NCBI RefSeq assembly: GCF_965655635.1
Contig: NZ_CBFHHE010000007.1
Span: 29,214-93,213 of the forward strand
Direction: 5' to 3'
DNA: 64,000 bases
Origin: Nereida sp965655635
GTDB lineage: Bacteria; Pseudomonadota; Alphaproteobacteria; Rhodobacterales; Rhodobacteraceae
Shown piece after piece: positions 25,632 through 35,772 of the stretch; the stretch's first letter is position 1, and each line of letters starts with the position of its first letter. The notes beneath the pieces are model-generated. The model saw only the letters and a list, made by a program, of their open reading frames with translations. It ran no database searches and had not been told where the DNA came from. A program made the position numbers and the translations under genes.

Positions 25632-27887
25632 TCACCCCACATTGCAGGCAGCAATGATTGCCATGTTCAAAATATCTGTCTCAGACGACACGGTCGAACA
25701 AATCTGAATCGGGTGATCAACGCCCGTCAGGATGGGCCCCAAAATAGTAGCCCCCGCCATCTCTTGCATCAACTTCACACTAATGGACGCTGAGTGACGT
25801 GCAGGCACGACCAACACATTCGCAGGTCCAGTAAGTCGTGAGAACGGATAGCTTTTTTGTGCTGCCGCATTAAGCGCCACATCAACGGCCATTTCGCCCT
25901 CAAATTCGAAATCAACGCCCTTTTTTTCAAGCAATACGGGCGCCAAGTGCATCTTCTCAGCGCGCTCTGACACCGGATAGCCAAAAGTGGAAAAGCTGAC
26001 AAACGCCACGCGAGGCACCAAACCAAGTTGCCGCGCAACACCCGCACCTTTAATGGCGATGTCGGCCAAGTCAGCCTCGTTTGGCCACTCATGAACAACC
26101 GTATCACCAATCAGAACAATCCGCCCTTTGTGCAAAATGGCAGTAATGCCTACCGCGCCATCACCAGGGCCCAGATCAAACACATGGTTCATCAAATCCA
26201 GAACATGAGCAGATTTTCGTGTGGCTCCTGAAACAAGTCCATCTCCGTGACCATGGGCAAGCATAAGTGCAGAAAACACATGGCGGTCACGCGCAGCAAG
26301 GCGGTGCACATCAGATTGATCAAACCCTTTACGCTGTAACCGTTCATACAAGAACGATTTATACATTGGCAGGTGCGGAGAGTTTTTGGCGTTCACCACC
26401 TCAAGCTCTCGGTAGGCATCGCCCATCCCTGCTGTAGTCAACAGGTCCTTAACATCAGCCTCACGTCCGACGACCAGCGCCTTGCCAAGGCCAGACCGCT
26501 GATACTGCACAGCGGCACGCAATACCCGTGGATCATCTCCCTCAGCAAAAATCATCCGCGCTTGCGCACGTTTTGCCCGCGCATGAATGCCCCGCAAAAT
26601 AGACGCAGTTGGGTCCATTCTTGATTTCAGATTAAGTGTATACGCCTCCATATCCACAGTCGGGCGGCGCGCTACACCAGTGTCCATACCTGCCTTCGCG
26701 ACAGCAGGTGGGATCACATGGATCAAGCGTGGATCAAACGCTGTTGGAATGATGTAATCACGACCAAACGTCAGCTTACGGCCATATGCAACGGCTACCT
26801 CATCAGGTACATCTTCACGGGCCAACTCCGCCAGCGCACGCGCACAAGCAAGCTTCATTTCGTCGTTAATCGCCCGAGCGTGAATATCTAGCGCACCGCG
26901 GAACAAGTACGGAAAGCCCAACACGTTATTCACTTGGTTCGGGTAGTCACTGCGCCCCGTAGCAACGATAGCATCAACGCGCACCTCATGCGCTTCTTCA
27001 GGCGTGATTTCCGGATCTGGATTTGCCATCGCAAAAATAACAGGGTTATCCGCCATAGAGGCAACCATCTGCGGGGTAACGGCACCTTTTGCAGAAACAC
27101 CCAAGAACACGTCACAACCAACCATCGCATCCTCAAGGCTGCGCGCATCAGTGCGCGCAGCGTGTGCGGATTTCCATTGATTCATCCCTTCAGTGCGGCC
27201 TTGGTAAATCACACCTTTCGTGTCGCACATGATGCAGTTGTCGTGCTTAGCCCCCATCACCTTGATCAACTCAAGACACGCGATACCAGCAGCACCTGCT
27301 CCGTTCAGAACGATTTTCACGTCCTCAATCTTCTTACCCGATAGATACAGCGCATTAATCAGGCCCGCTGCACAAATCACCGCTGTCCCGTGTTGGTCGT
27401 CATGAAAGACAGGGATATCCATCTCTTCCTTCAGACGCTGCTCAATGATGAAACACTCGGGCGCTTTGATATCTTCAAGGTTCACACCACCAAACGTAGG
27501 ACCCATCAGCTTCACAGCATTCACGAATGCATCCACGTCTTGGGTATCCAGCTCGATGTCGATGCTGTTTACATCCGCAAGTCGCTTAAACAGTACCGCT
27601 TTACCTTCCATCACTGGCTTACTTGCCAAAGCACCCAAGTTCCCAAGGCCCAAAATCGCTGACCCATTGGAAATGACCGCCACCAAGTTGCCCTTTGTCG
27701 TATAATCATACGCTGCCTCCGGCGAGTCCGCGATGGCCTGAACAGGCACAGCAACACCTGGTGAATACGCCAACGACAGGTCCCGCTGGGTGGTCATTGG
27801 AACAGTCGCGGAAATCTCAAATTTTCCTGGAGTTGGCTGCAAATGAAACGCTAAAGCTTCGGCATCGGTGACTTTGGTGTTGGACAT
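25632..27887 (-). CDS. maeB: NADP-dependent malic enzyme with phosphotransacetylase-like domain
   Basis: Oxidatively decarboxylates malate to pyruvate, giving NADPH. At 751 residues it is the large bacterial form: N-terminal malic domain (LAYSPGVAVP, TKGNLVAVISNGSAILGLGN), NAD(P)-binding domain (VLNGAGAAGIACLEL), and a C-terminal phosphate acetyltransferase-like domain (about 430-751, including MLAHGHGDGLVSGATRKS) thought to be regulatory. It is the first gene of a tight same-strand run with the PfkB kinase. The intergenic space to the divergent mutS is about 130 bp and should hold both promoters. Confidence 0.95.
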   Translation of the reverse strand: MSNTKVTDAEALAFHLQPTPGKFEISATVPMTTQRDLSLAYSPGVAVPVQAIADSPEAAYDYTTKGNLVAVISNGSAILGLGNLGALASKPVMEGKAVLFKRLADVNSIDIELDTQDVDAFVNAVKLMGPTFGGVNLEDIKAPECFIIEQRLKEEMDIPVFHDDQHGTAVICAAGLINALYLSGKKIEDVKIVLNGAGAAGIACLELIKVMGAKHDNCIMCDTKGVIYQGRTEGMNQWKSAHAARTDARSLEDAMVGCDVFLGVSAKGAVTPQMVASMADNPVIFAMANPDPEITPEEAHEVRVDAIVATGRSDYPNQVNNVLGFPYLFRGALDIHARAINDEMKLACARALAELAREDVPDEVAVAYGRKLTFGRDYIIPTAFDPRLIHVIPPAVAKAGMDTGVARRPTVDMEAYTLNLKSRMDPTASILRGIHARAKRAQARMIFAEGDDPRVLRAAVQYQRSGLGKALVVGREADVKDLLTTAGMGDAYRELEVVNAKNSPHLPMYKSFLYERLQRKGFDQSDVHRLAARDRHVFSALMLAHGHGDGLVSGATRKSAHVLDLMNHVFDLGPGDGAVGITAILHKGRIVLIGDTVVHEWPNEADLADIAIKGAGVARQLGLVPRVAFVSFSTFGYPVSERAEKMHLAPVLLEKKGVDFEFEGEMAVDVALNAAAQKSYPFSRLTGPANVLVVPARHSASISVKLMQEMAGATILGPILTGVDHPIQICSTVSSETDILNMAIIAACNVG

Positions 27888-28017
27888 CGTTTTTAGGCCT
27901 TTGTTTCGATTACGGAAGTGATAGCGCTCTGGATTGACACAAACAACGGTTTTGGGGTTTCGGCGACTTCGCCCTGCGGTTAGTTTTCACAAACACCGTT
28001 TGACCTTGGGGGATCCG

Positions 28018-30672
28018 ATGGCGGCGTCTGCGCACACAACCACACCCATGATGGCCCAATATCTTGGCATCAAAGAAGAATACCCTGACGCGCTATTGTT
28101 CTATCGCATGGGCGATTTTTACGAGTTGTTCTTTGATGATGCGGTTCAGGCCGCCTCCGCTTTGGACATCGCACTTACCAAGCGCGGCAAACACAACGGT
28201 GAAGATATCCAGATGTGCGGTGTGCCGTTTCATGCAGCCGAAGGATATCTGCTGACACTTATACGCAAAGGCTTTCGCGTTGCCGTGTGCGAACAGCTGG
28301 AAAGCCCAGCCGAGGCGAAAAAGCGCGGACATAAGTCTGTCGTCAAGCGCGGTGTTGTGCGACTAGTCACCCCCGGGACCTTGACCGAAGACAGCCTGCT
28401 AGAAGCGCGCCGTAACAACTTTCTCTGCGCCTACAACGAAGTCCGATCGGACGGTGCCATTGCATGGGTCGATATCTCTACGGGTGAGGTGCGCGTTTTG
28501 TCGTGCAAGCGTTCACGCTTATCCCCTGAGCTGGCGCGTTTGCTACCTAAGGAAGTTCTTATCGCGGATGCAATTGAACGCGATTGTGCAAAAATAGTGT
28601 CTGATATTGGCGGTGCGCTTACGGTGCTTGGTGCATCAAGTTTCGACAGCACACGAGGTAAAGAACGGCTAATGGAGGCGTTTGAAGTCGCATCTTTGGA
28701 CGCGTTCGGCACCTTCAATCGCGCAGAGCTCGGCGCACTTGGCGCCGTTATTGACTATCTCGATATCACGCAGAAAGGGAACATGCCCCTACTGCAGCGG
28801 CCCATTAGCGAAGACGAAGGGGGCTTGGTTCAGATCGATGCCGCCACCCGCCGGAACCTTGAAATCACCACCGGCATGAACGGTGGGCGTGACGGCACGT
28901 TATTGCAAACCATCGACCGCACAGTAACTTCGGCAGGCGGGCGTCTGCTAGAGCGGCGTATCAACGCCCCTTCCCGTGATGTTACCCTAATCAACGACCG
29001 CTTAGATGCCGTTGCGCATTTTCTATCTGATCCATTATTGCGTGACACGGTCCGAGAAGCACTGCGCAAATGCCCTGATATTGAGCGCGCCTTGTCGCGT
29101 ATCTCTCTGGACCGGTCTGGACCACGTGACCTTGCCGCTATCCGCAACGGACTTCAGCAAGCAGAAGATCTTTTCGCAAAGCTGCCGGAGGTTGGCCTGC
29201 CAACTGATATCGACGCCGCACGAACAGCACTTAACGGCCACAGCGAACCGGTCGCACTTTTGGCTGACGCACTGATCGCTGAGCCACCACTGTTGGCGCG
29301 CGATGGCGGGTTCATCGCCGAAGGGTATGATGCTGAACTTGATGAAGCTCGTAAACTCAGCAACGAGGGCCGAAGCGTGATCGCCTCAATGCAGGCCGAT
29401 TTTGCTGAGAAAACGGGCATCTCATCACTCAAAATCAAGCACAACAATGTCTTGGGTTATTTCATTGAAACAACTGCTCTTCACGCTGAAAAGATGCTGT
29501 CTGCGCCGTGGTCTGAAACTTTCATCCACCGCCAGACCACAGCAAACGCAGTGCGCTTTACCACCGTGGAACTGTCTGATCTTGAAACGCGTATCCTAAA
29601 TGCAGGTGGTCGTGCGCTTGAGATCGAAAAGCGGATCTATTCCAGCCTAACTACCGCCATTTTGGAAACCGCAGCGACAGTCGCCACCACATCATCTGCA
29701 CTTGCAGAACTGGATGTGTTTGCCGCGCTCGCCGATATTGCAAGTGGTGAAGGCTGGACCCGACCCACCGTTGACACCTCTGGCGCATTTGAAATTGAAC
29801 AGGGTCGCCACCCAGTTGTGGAACGGTCGCTCAAGGCGCAAAACGCCACGTTCGTGGCCAATGATTGCACACTGACCAAATACGAAAGTAATGCTGCCGT
29901 TTGGTTGCTAACGGGCCCGAACATGGCGGGTAAATCTACGTTCCTGCGCCAAAACGCGCTGATTGCTCTGATGGCACAAATGGGGTCGTTCGTACCTGCT
30001 GCCCGTGCGCATATCGGTGCCGTCTCACAGCTTTTCAGCCGCGTAGGTGCCTCGGATGATCTGGCGCGGGGCCGCTCAACGTTCATGGTTGAGATGGTGG
30101 AAACGGCGGCTATTTTGAACCAAGCTGATGATCGGGCCTTGGTTATTCTGGACGAGATTGGTCGCGGAACAGCAACCTATGACGGCCTATCAATTGCATT
30201 GTCAACGCTGGAATATCTGCACGACCAAAACAAATGCCGCGCATTATTTGCGACCCATTACCATGAGATGACACAGCTCGCGGACAAAATGGACGGCGTC
30301 AGCAATGCGACAGTCGCTGTCCGGGAACATGACGGCGACGTCATCTTTTTACACGAAGTTCGAAAAGGCGCTGCAGACAGGTCTTACGGCGTGCAAGTCG
30401 CAAAACTCGCAGGGCTGCCGCCAATGGTTATCGCCCGCGCACAATCAGTTTTAGAGGCGCTTGAAAAAGGTGAACGCGAGGGAACGGCGGGCCAAAAGGC
30501 TATCGTTGATGACTTGCCGCTTTTCTCTGCTACGCCTGCCCGCCCAGCGCCTATAAAAGAAGAAGCCAACGCAGTTGAAGCCGCGTTGGCTAAAATTCTT
30601 CCAGATGAGATGTCCCCAAAGGACGCGCTAGACGCCCTTTATCAACTAAAAGCGTTGACTAAGCCGGCGTAG
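28018..30672 (+). CDS. mutS: DNA mismatch repair protein MutS
   Basis: Recognises mismatches and starts repair. 884 residues from ATG 28018 (MAASAHTTTPMMAQYL), which has GGGGGA just upstream; the longer frame from 27934 adds residues not found in the family. The mismatch-binding motif is GDFYELF (near residue 38), with ALTKRGK after it. The ATPase has Walker A GPNMAGKSTFLRQ, DDLARGRSTFMVEM and ILDEIGRGTATYDG. The full clamp and connector domains are present. Its end overlaps grpE by 14 bp, tail to tail. Confidence 0.96.
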   Translation: MAASAHTTTPMMAQYLGIKEEYPDALLFYRMGDFYELFFDDAVQAASALDIALTKRGKHNGEDIQMCGVPFHAAEGYLLTLIRKGFRVAVCEQLESPAEAKKRGHKSVVKRGVVRLVTPGTLTEDSLLEARRNNFLCAYNEVRSDGAIAWVDISTGEVRVLSCKRSRLSPELARLLPKEVLIADAIERDCAKIVSDIGGALTVLGASSFDSTRGKERLMEAFEVASLDAFGTFNRAELGALGAVIDYLDITQKGNMPLLQRPISEDEGGLVQIDAATRRNLEITTGMNGGRDGTLLQTIDRTVTSAGGRLLERRINAPSRDVTLINDRLDAVAHFLSDPLLRDTVREALRKCPDIERALSRISLDRSGPRDLAAIRNGLQQAEDLFAKLPEVGLPTDIDAARTALNGHSEPVALLADALIAEPPLLARDGGFIAEGYDAELDEARKLSNEGRSVIASMQADFAEKTGISSLKIKHNNVLGYFIETTALHAEKMLSAPWSETFIHRQTTANAVRFTTVELSDLETRILNAGGRALEIEKRIYSSLTTAILETAATVATTSSALAELDVFAALADIASGEGWTRPTVDTSGAFEIEQGRHPVVERSLKAQNATFVANDCTLTKYESNAAVWLLTGPNMAGKSTFLRQNALIALMAQMGSFVPAARAHIGAVSQLFSRVGASDDLARGRSTFMVEMVETAAILNQADDRALVILDEIGRGTATYDGLSIALSTLEYLHDQNKCRALFATHYHEMTQLADKMDGVSNATVAVREHDGDVIFLHEVRKGAADRSYGVQVAKLAGLPPMVIARAQSVLEALEKGEREGTAGQKAIVDDLPLFSATPARPAPIKEEANAVEAALAKILPDEMSPKDALDALYQLKALTKPA

Positions 30673-31219
30673 AAGAAACACCAACTTGCGCGGGGCGCAG
30701 CAAACGATCGTGCAGCATAAAGCCCTCGGCCATTACCTGAATGATGTCACCGGCTTTGGTGCCCGGCACGGGCGCTTCAAACATCGCCTCGTGGTTTTGC
30801 GGATCAAAGCGGTCCCCGGCTTCAGGTGAAATCACAACGATACCGTGCTTGCCAAAGACGCTGATCAACTCACGCATCGTCAGCTCAATACCCTCAAGCA
30901 GCGCTTTGTTCGCCTCACGCTGTTCGTCAGTCACAGTTTCCAATGCGCGCTTCATGTTGTCGTAGACTGGCAACATATCCCGCGACAATTTTGAACCGCC
31001 GTAATTCTCGGCCTCACGGCGATCACGATCCGAACGCTTGCGCGCATTTTCAGCATCAGCAAGCGCACGCATGAAGCGATCGCGATAGTCATCACGCTCA
31101 GCCTTAAGTGCATCAAGCTCCAACTCTTCGTCAGAGAAATCGACATCCGCCTCTTGATCCAGCTCCGCCTCAGCTTCTGCCAAATCATCGAGGAAGTTCG
31201 TTGGTTCCTGTTCTGCCAT
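30659..31219 (-). CDS. grpE: Co-chaperone GrpE
   Basis: Nucleotide exchange factor for DnaK, 186 residues. The acidic N-terminus (LAEAEAELDQEADVDFSDEELE) is followed by the long helix with RFMRALADAENARKRSDRDR and the beta domain ending DRLLRPAQVGV. AAAGGGTAAAG lies just upstream of the ATG. It follows hrcA by 11 bp on the same strand, the common alphaproteobacterial hrcA-grpE pair. dnaK and dnaJ are not in the window. Confidence 0.96.
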   Translation of the reverse strand: MAEQEPTNFLDDLAEAEAELDQEADVDFSDEELELDALKAERDDYRDRFMRALADAENARKRSDRDRREAENYGGSKLSRDMLPVYDNMKRALETVTDEQREANKALLEGIELTMRELISVFGKHGIVVISPEAGDRFDPQNHEAMFEAPVPGTKAGDIIQVMAEGFMLHDRLLRPAQVGVSSTPA

Positions 31220-31230
31220 ATCTTTACCCT

Positions 31231-32295
31231 TTATCCGCGGTCGGCCATCAGTTTCCCGATTAACTGGGCAGTGTAATCAACGATTGGAACAATACGTCCG
31301 TAGTTCAATCGCGTCGGGCCAATGACCCCCACAGCACCAATAATCTTTCGGTCAGCGTTCATATAAGGAGAAACCACCAAAGAGGAACCCGAAAGTGAAA
31401 AAAGCTTGTTCTCAGAGCCAATAAAAATACGTACGCCTTCGCCTTCATCGGTCAACTCCAGAAACTCGGCAATATCACGCTTGCGTTCAAGATCATCAAA
31501 CAGCGTTTTAATGCGATCCAACTCCGCAGGATCGCCACCTTCGTTTATCAAATTGGACCGCCCACGCACAATAAGACGCTCGGTTGCGGTGCCTTCATTC
31601 TCCCAAAGCGCCAGCCCGCTTTCGACCATATCTTTGGCCAGCGTATCAATCTCTTGGCGGCGTTTTGAAATCTCGCCGCTCACTACGCGCTGCAACTCCA
31701 AAACTGTCCGGCCTTCAGCGACGGCATTTAAAAAATTTGCGGCCTCTCTCATCGACGAAGGCGTCTGGCCCATCGGCGGCGTGAAGACGCGGTTTTCCAC
31801 CTGACCATCCGCAAACACAAGCACCACCAAAGCCCGATCAGGACCAAGTGAGACAAACTCAATGTGCTTGATCGGTGCTTCGGTTTTTGGCGTCAAAACT
31901 AGCGATGCGCCCTGAGTTAGACCCGAAAGCGCCCCACCGACGCGGTCCATAAGTGCGGGCACCCCGTCAGAATTAGACGACATCGTATTCTGCAGATGGT
32001 CACGGTCCACCGCATCAAGATCCCGAACCTCAAGCAAACCATCCACAAACATTCGCAACCCAATTTGCGTCGGCACACGACCCGCAGAAATATGCGGACT
32101 ATCCAACAGACCAAGATGCTCAAGGTCTTGCATGACATTACGAATGGTCGCCGCACTTACCTTTTCCGACATTTCCCGCGTCAGCGTGCGTGATCCAACA
32201 GGATCGCCACTCTCAAGATATGACTGCACAACGCGGCGAAACACTTCGCGCGACCGGTCGTTCATATTGTCAAAGGGGCTCTCAATCTCTGTCAT
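31231..32295 (-). CDS. hrcA: Heat-inducible transcription repressor HrcA
   Basis: Represses heat-shock operons by binding CIRCE elements. 354 residues from ATG 32295 (MTEIESPFDNMNDRS); ATG 32268 is an alternative and the far upstream ATG at 32748 would run through rph on the other strand. The winged helix includes GSRTLTREMSEKVSAATIRNVMQDLEHLGLL, and SPHISAGRVPTQIGLRMFVD is the family signature. I found no complete CIRCE repeat in this window, so its target (probably groESL) lies elsewhere. Divergent from rph. Confidence 0.94.
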   Translation of the reverse strand: MTEIESPFDNMNDRSREVFRRVVQSYLESGDPVGSRTLTREMSEKVSAATIRNVMQDLEHLGLLDSPHISAGRVPTQIGLRMFVDGLLEVRDLDAVDRDHLQNTMSSNSDGVPALMDRVGGALSGLTQGASLVLTPKTEAPIKHIEFVSLGPDRALVVLVFADGQVENRVFTPPMGQTPSSMREAANFLNAVAEGRTVLELQRVVSGEISKRRQEIDTLAKDMVESGLALWENEGTATERLIVRGRSNLINEGGDPAELDRIKTLFDDLERKRDIAEFLELTDEGEGVRIFIGSENKLFSLSGSSLVVSPYMNADRKIIGAVGVIGPTRLNYGRIVPIVDYTAQLIGKLMADRG

Positions 32296-32391
32296 AGACG
32301 GTAATTTGATCCCCCCCACCCAATGTTGCAAGGGGTTGCGTTCAGTTTGCCGCCATGTGATCCAATCTTCAGAAAAACAAAGGATGACATG

Positions 32392-33105
32392 ATGCGCCCC
32401 TCCAACCGTGCACTTGATGAAATGCGGTCCATTGAGATCGAAACCAACGTGACCCGCCACGCGGAAGGCAGTTGCCTGATCAAAGTAGGCGATACCCACG
32501 TGCTGTGCACCGCATCTGTTGACGAGCGCGTCCCGCCCTTCATCAAGGGATCTGGTCTTGGCTGGGTCACTGCAGAATATGGTATGCTTCCCCGCGCAAC
32601 ACACACACGCATGCGCCGCGAAGCCAAGAACGGACAATCGGGACGCACCCAAGAAATTCAACGCCTGATTGGCCGCAGCCTCCGCGCCGGTGTTGACCGC
32701 GTTGCTATGGGCGAGCGTCAAATCACCGTAGACTGCGACGTTATCCAAGCAGACGGCGGCACGCGCTGTGCCTCAATCACAGGCGGTTGGGTTGCGCTGT
32801 CATTGGCCGTCCAAAAGCTGATGAAAGCGGGCGACATCAAAACAAACCCGCTGATCAGCCCCGTCTCTGCGGTAAGCTGTGGCATCTACGCGGGCCAGCC
32901 CGTTCTTGATCTGGACTACCCCGAAGACAGCGAAGCAGGTGTGGACGGCAACTTTGTCATGACTGGCGACGCTGGTCTTATCGAAATCCAGATGTCCGCT
33001 GAGGGCTCTATCTTCAGCCGCGCACAAATGGACCAACTTCTTGATTTTGCGATCAAAGGAAGTGCTGAACTGACCAAGGCCCAACTTTTGGCGGTAGGTG
33101 CATAA
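32392..33105 (+). CDS. rph: Ribonuclease PH
   Basis: Phosphorolytic 3'-5' exoribonuclease that trims tRNA precursors. 237 residues starting MRPSNRALDEMR at ATG 32392, with AAAGGA seven bases before it; ATG 32389 directly precedes it. Conserved segments are ASVDERVPPF, GWVTAEYGMLPRATHTR, GRTQEIQRLIGRSLRA and DCDVIQADGGTRCASI. The rdgB gene begins immediately after its stop, so the two are co-transcribed. Confidence 0.97.
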   Translation: MRPSNRALDEMRSIEIETNVTRHAEGSCLIKVGDTHVLCTASVDERVPPFIKGSGLGWVTAEYGMLPRATHTRMRREAKNGQSGRTQEIQRLIGRSLRAGVDRVAMGERQITVDCDVIQADGGTRCASITGGWVALSLAVQKLMKAGDIKTNPLISPVSAVSCGIYAGQPVLDLDYPEDSEAGVDGNFVMTGDAGLIEIQMSAEGSIFSRAQMDQLLDFAIKGSAELTKAQLLAVGA

Positions 33106-33714
33106 ATGCGCAAGCTCACCGAACCCAAGATCGTCCTTGCCAGCCATAACGCGGGAAAGCTGCGCGAAATCTCTGAACTGCTGAAACCTTTTGGCATTGA
33201 AGTGATCTCGGCGGGCGAGCTTGGGCTTGATGAGCCAGAAGAAACCGAGAGCACTTTCCATGGAAACGCCCGCATAAAAGCGCATTACGCCGCCAAAAAT
33301 GCAGGCCTTCCCGCGCTTTCGGATGACAGTGGCATTACCGTTGACGGCCTGGATGGCGCACCTGGCGTCTACACAGCAGACTGGGCCGAAACGCCAAATG
33401 GCCGCGACTTCCCCCTCGCAATGAGCAAAGTCTGGAACGCACTTGAAGAACGCGACGCAGAATACCCGCGTCTGGCCGCCTTTAACTGCACGCTCTGCAT
33501 CGCTTGGCCCGACGGACATGACGAAATCTTTGATGGCATCGTTAAAGGCGAAGTCGTCTGGCCAATGCGTGGTGAACATGGGTTCGGCTTTGACCCTATG
33601 TTCCAGCCTCTTGGTCATTCTGAAACATTCGGAGAAATGGATCCCGCGCAAAAACACGCCATGTCACACCGCGCCGATGCATTCGCAAAACTGATCGCAG
33701 GCTGCCTTGACTGA
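33106..33714 (+). CDS. rdgB: XTP/dITP diphosphatase (non-canonical purine NTP hydrolase)
   Basis: House-cleaning enzyme that removes ITP, dITP and XTP. 202 residues with the Ham1 signatures SHNAGKLREISELL near the N-terminus, ALSDDSGITVDGLDGAPGVY and GEMDPAQKHAMSHRADA near the C-terminus. Its ATG directly follows the rph stop, and its TGA overlaps the hemW start by 8 bp, giving an rph-rdgB-hemW operon. Confidence 0.96.
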   Translation: MRKLTEPKIVLASHNAGKLREISELLKPFGIEVISAGELGLDEPEETESTFHGNARIKAHYAAKNAGLPALSDDSGITVDGLDGAPGVYTADWAETPNGRDFPLAMSKVWNALEERDAEYPRLAAFNCTLCIAWPDGHDEIFDGIVKGEVVWPMRGEHGFGFDPMFQPLGHSETFGEMDPAQKHAMSHRADAFAKLIAGCLD

Positions 33715-34867
33715 AGACTGGCAAAATGGCGGGTTCGGCCTGTACATTCACTGGCCCTTTTGCAGCGCAAAATGCCCGTACTGTGATTTTAATTCATACG
33801 TTGCGGACAAAATAGACGAAAACCGCTGGGTTAGAGCCTACATTTCGGAAATTGAACGCAGAGCTTCGCTCACACAAGGCCGGGTGCTTAATTCGGTCTT
33901 CTTCGGCGGTGGAACCCCCAGTTTAATGTCCGTTCATGCCATTGAACAAATCATCACAGCCGTGCGCGCCAATTGGTCCTGCGCGAACACAATCGAAATC
34001 ACGATGGAGGCGAACCCAACTTCCGTCGAAGCCGCGCGCTTTGCCGGCTACAAAGATGCTGGCGTAAACCGTATTTCCGTCGGCATTCAAAGCCTCAACG
34101 ATGACGACCTTAAACGCCTTGGCCGCCTTCATACAGTTAAAGAAGGCATTCAAGCCTTTGAGCTTGCTGCCAAAACTTTTGAAAGGTGTAGCTTTGACCT
34201 GATCTACAGCCGTCAAAATCAGACGCTCACCGATTGGCAGTCTGAACTGAAAGAGGCACTCACGATCGCTGCTGGCCACCTTTCAATGTACCAACTGACG
34301 ATTGAGCCCAATACAGCCTTTGGTGATCGCTATGAAAAAGGCCTGCTAAAGGGGCTGCCGACCGAAGACACAGAAGCAGACATGTATTTTGCTACGCAGG
34401 AAATTGCCGCAAAAGCAGGATATATGTCATATGAAGTGTCTAATTATGCTAAACCGGACCATGAGAGCAGCCACAACCTGATCTATTGGCGCTACGGCGA
34501 TTACATCGGCATAGGACCTGGGGCGCACGGAAGGGTAACTCTTAACGGAACCCGCCACGCGACAGAAACAGAGCTAAGTCCCTTGAATTGGCTCAAATCA
34601 GTCGAAGAAAACGTAACAGGCGAAATCACTACCGCCCCGCTATCACGCGAAGAGCAAGGAACAGAATTTCTACTAATGGGCCTGCGATTGGAAGAAGGCA
34701 TCTCGCCAACTCGATATAGCGAAATATCGGGTCTGACTTTGCCAGAAACAACAATCAGCCACCTAGCAGAACTCGGTTTGATCGCTGCGGATGACGACAA
34801 GCTTTCGGTCACCCCTAAGGGAAGACCACTCATTAACGGAATCTTGCGCGAATTACTCGCTGATTAG
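33707..34867 (+). CDS. hemW: Haem chaperone HemW (radical SAM, HemN-like)
   Basis: 386-residue radical SAM protein. The cluster motif is C19-x3-C23-x2-C26 (FCSAKCPYCDFNSY), followed by FFGGGTPSLM and RISVGIQSLND. It lacks the N-terminal extension of true coproporphyrinogen dehydrogenase HemN, and the linked position after rdgB is typical of HemW, which binds haem and passes it to respiratory enzymes. The start is TTG at 33707 (codes LTEDWQ, read as Met), overlapping rdgB by 8 bp; no ATG is available nearby. Tail overlap of 4 bp with parB. Confidence 0.92.
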   Translation: MTEDWQNGGFGLYIHWPFCSAKCPYCDFNSYVADKIDENRWVRAYISEIERRASLTQGRVLNSVFFGGGTPSLMSVHAIEQIITAVRANWSCANTIEITMEANPTSVEAARFAGYKDAGVNRISVGIQSLNDDDLKRLGRLHTVKEGIQAFELAAKTFERCSFDLIYSRQNQTLTDWQSELKEALTIAAGHLSMYQLTIEPNTAFGDRYEKGLLKGLPTEDTEADMYFATQEIAAKAGYMSYEVSNYAKPDHESSHNLIYWRYGDYIGIGPGAHGRVTLNGTRHATETELSPLNWLKSVEENVTGEITTAPLSREEQGTEFLLMGLRLEEGISPTRYSEISGLTLPETTISHLAELGLIAADDDKLSVTPKGRPLINGILRELLAD

Positions 34868-35769
34868 CCTGCAAGCAATCTGCAAAGGTCATCTAGCTGC
34901 TCTAAGTCTTTGTATTTAATCACAATCTGGCCACCAGCGTTGCCAGGATTGTGGGAAATCGACACGCCCATCCGCAACTGGGCCGACAATTCGCCCTCAA
35001 GCGCGCGTGTATCAGCATCCTTATCACTAGAGCCACCGCTACGCCCACCACTCGAACCACCAGATTTCCCCGTATTAGAGCCGCTTTTGACCAGCTCTTC
35101 AGTCTGTCGAACAGACAAACCCTTTGCGATGACAGTCTGTGCAATCTTACTTGGATTATCCGCGCTAATCATTGCGCGTGCATGACCCATGCTCAACGTA
35201 CCAGTTACCACCTTGTCTTGAACATCATCAGGCAAGGTCAATAAGCGCAACAAGTTCGTAATGTGCGATCGGCTTTTCCCCATCGCCTTAGCAACAGCAT
35301 CTTGTGTGTGACCATGTCTTTGGATCAACTGATTGTAGGCCAAGGCCTCTTCAACCGCGTTTAAATCGGCGCGCTGAATATTCTCGATGATGCCCAGCTC
35401 GAGTACTTCAGTATCGTTGAAGTCCCGTACGATTACAGGCACCTCATGGATTTGCGCCCGCGCGGCAGCGCGCCAACGCCGCTCACCCGCAACAATCTGA
35501 TAAGCACCCTTCTGGCCGGTCGTATCGGGACGAACGATCAGCGGCTGAATAATCCCCTTTTCGCGCAGCGAGCTTGCCAACTCATCCAAATCACCCTCAT
35601 CAAACGATTTCCGCGGCTGGTCAGGGTTCGGGAAAATTAGGTCAATTGAGACTAACGTGGTGCTTTTGACAACAACATCAGACGGCGCTTCTGTCTGCGT
35701 AGGAACATCTGCCATCAAAGCAGACAACCCACGGCCCAATCCGCGACCTTTGTTTGGTGACTTACTCAT
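34864..35769 (-). CDS. parB: Chromosome partitioning protein ParB
   Basis: CTP-dependent DNA clamp that loads at parS and spreads to form the segregation complex. 301 residues: N-terminal RGLGRGLSALMADV (ParA-interacting), CTPase/nuclease-fold domain with GERRWRAA, helix-turn-helix with GKSRSHITNLLRLLTLP, a Gly/Ser-rich linker (about 225-245) and a C-terminal dimerisation domain. Two perfect parS sites lie 1.4 and 3.2 kb away. Next to parA on the same strand, three bases apart. Confidence 0.97.
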   Translation of the reverse strand: MSKSPNKGRGLGRGLSALMADVPTQTEAPSDVVVKSTTLVSIDLIFPNPDQPRKSFDEGDLDELASSLREKGIIQPLIVRPDTTGQKGAYQIVAGERRWRAAARAQIHEVPVIVRDFNDTEVLELGIIENIQRADLNAVEEALAYNQLIQRHGHTQDAVAKAMGKSRSHITNLLRLLTLPDDVQDKVVTGTLSMGHARAMISADNPSKIAQTVIAKGLSVRQTEELVKSGSNTGKSGGSSGGRSGGSSDKDADTRALEGELSAQLRMGVSISHNPGNAGGQIVIKYKDLEQLDDLCRLLAG

Positions 35770-35772
35770 GAT

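Noticed and set aside
32800..33657. 285-codon minus-strand frame
   Set aside because: Antisense to rph and rdgB, both unmistakable; a long shadow frame produced by codon bias.
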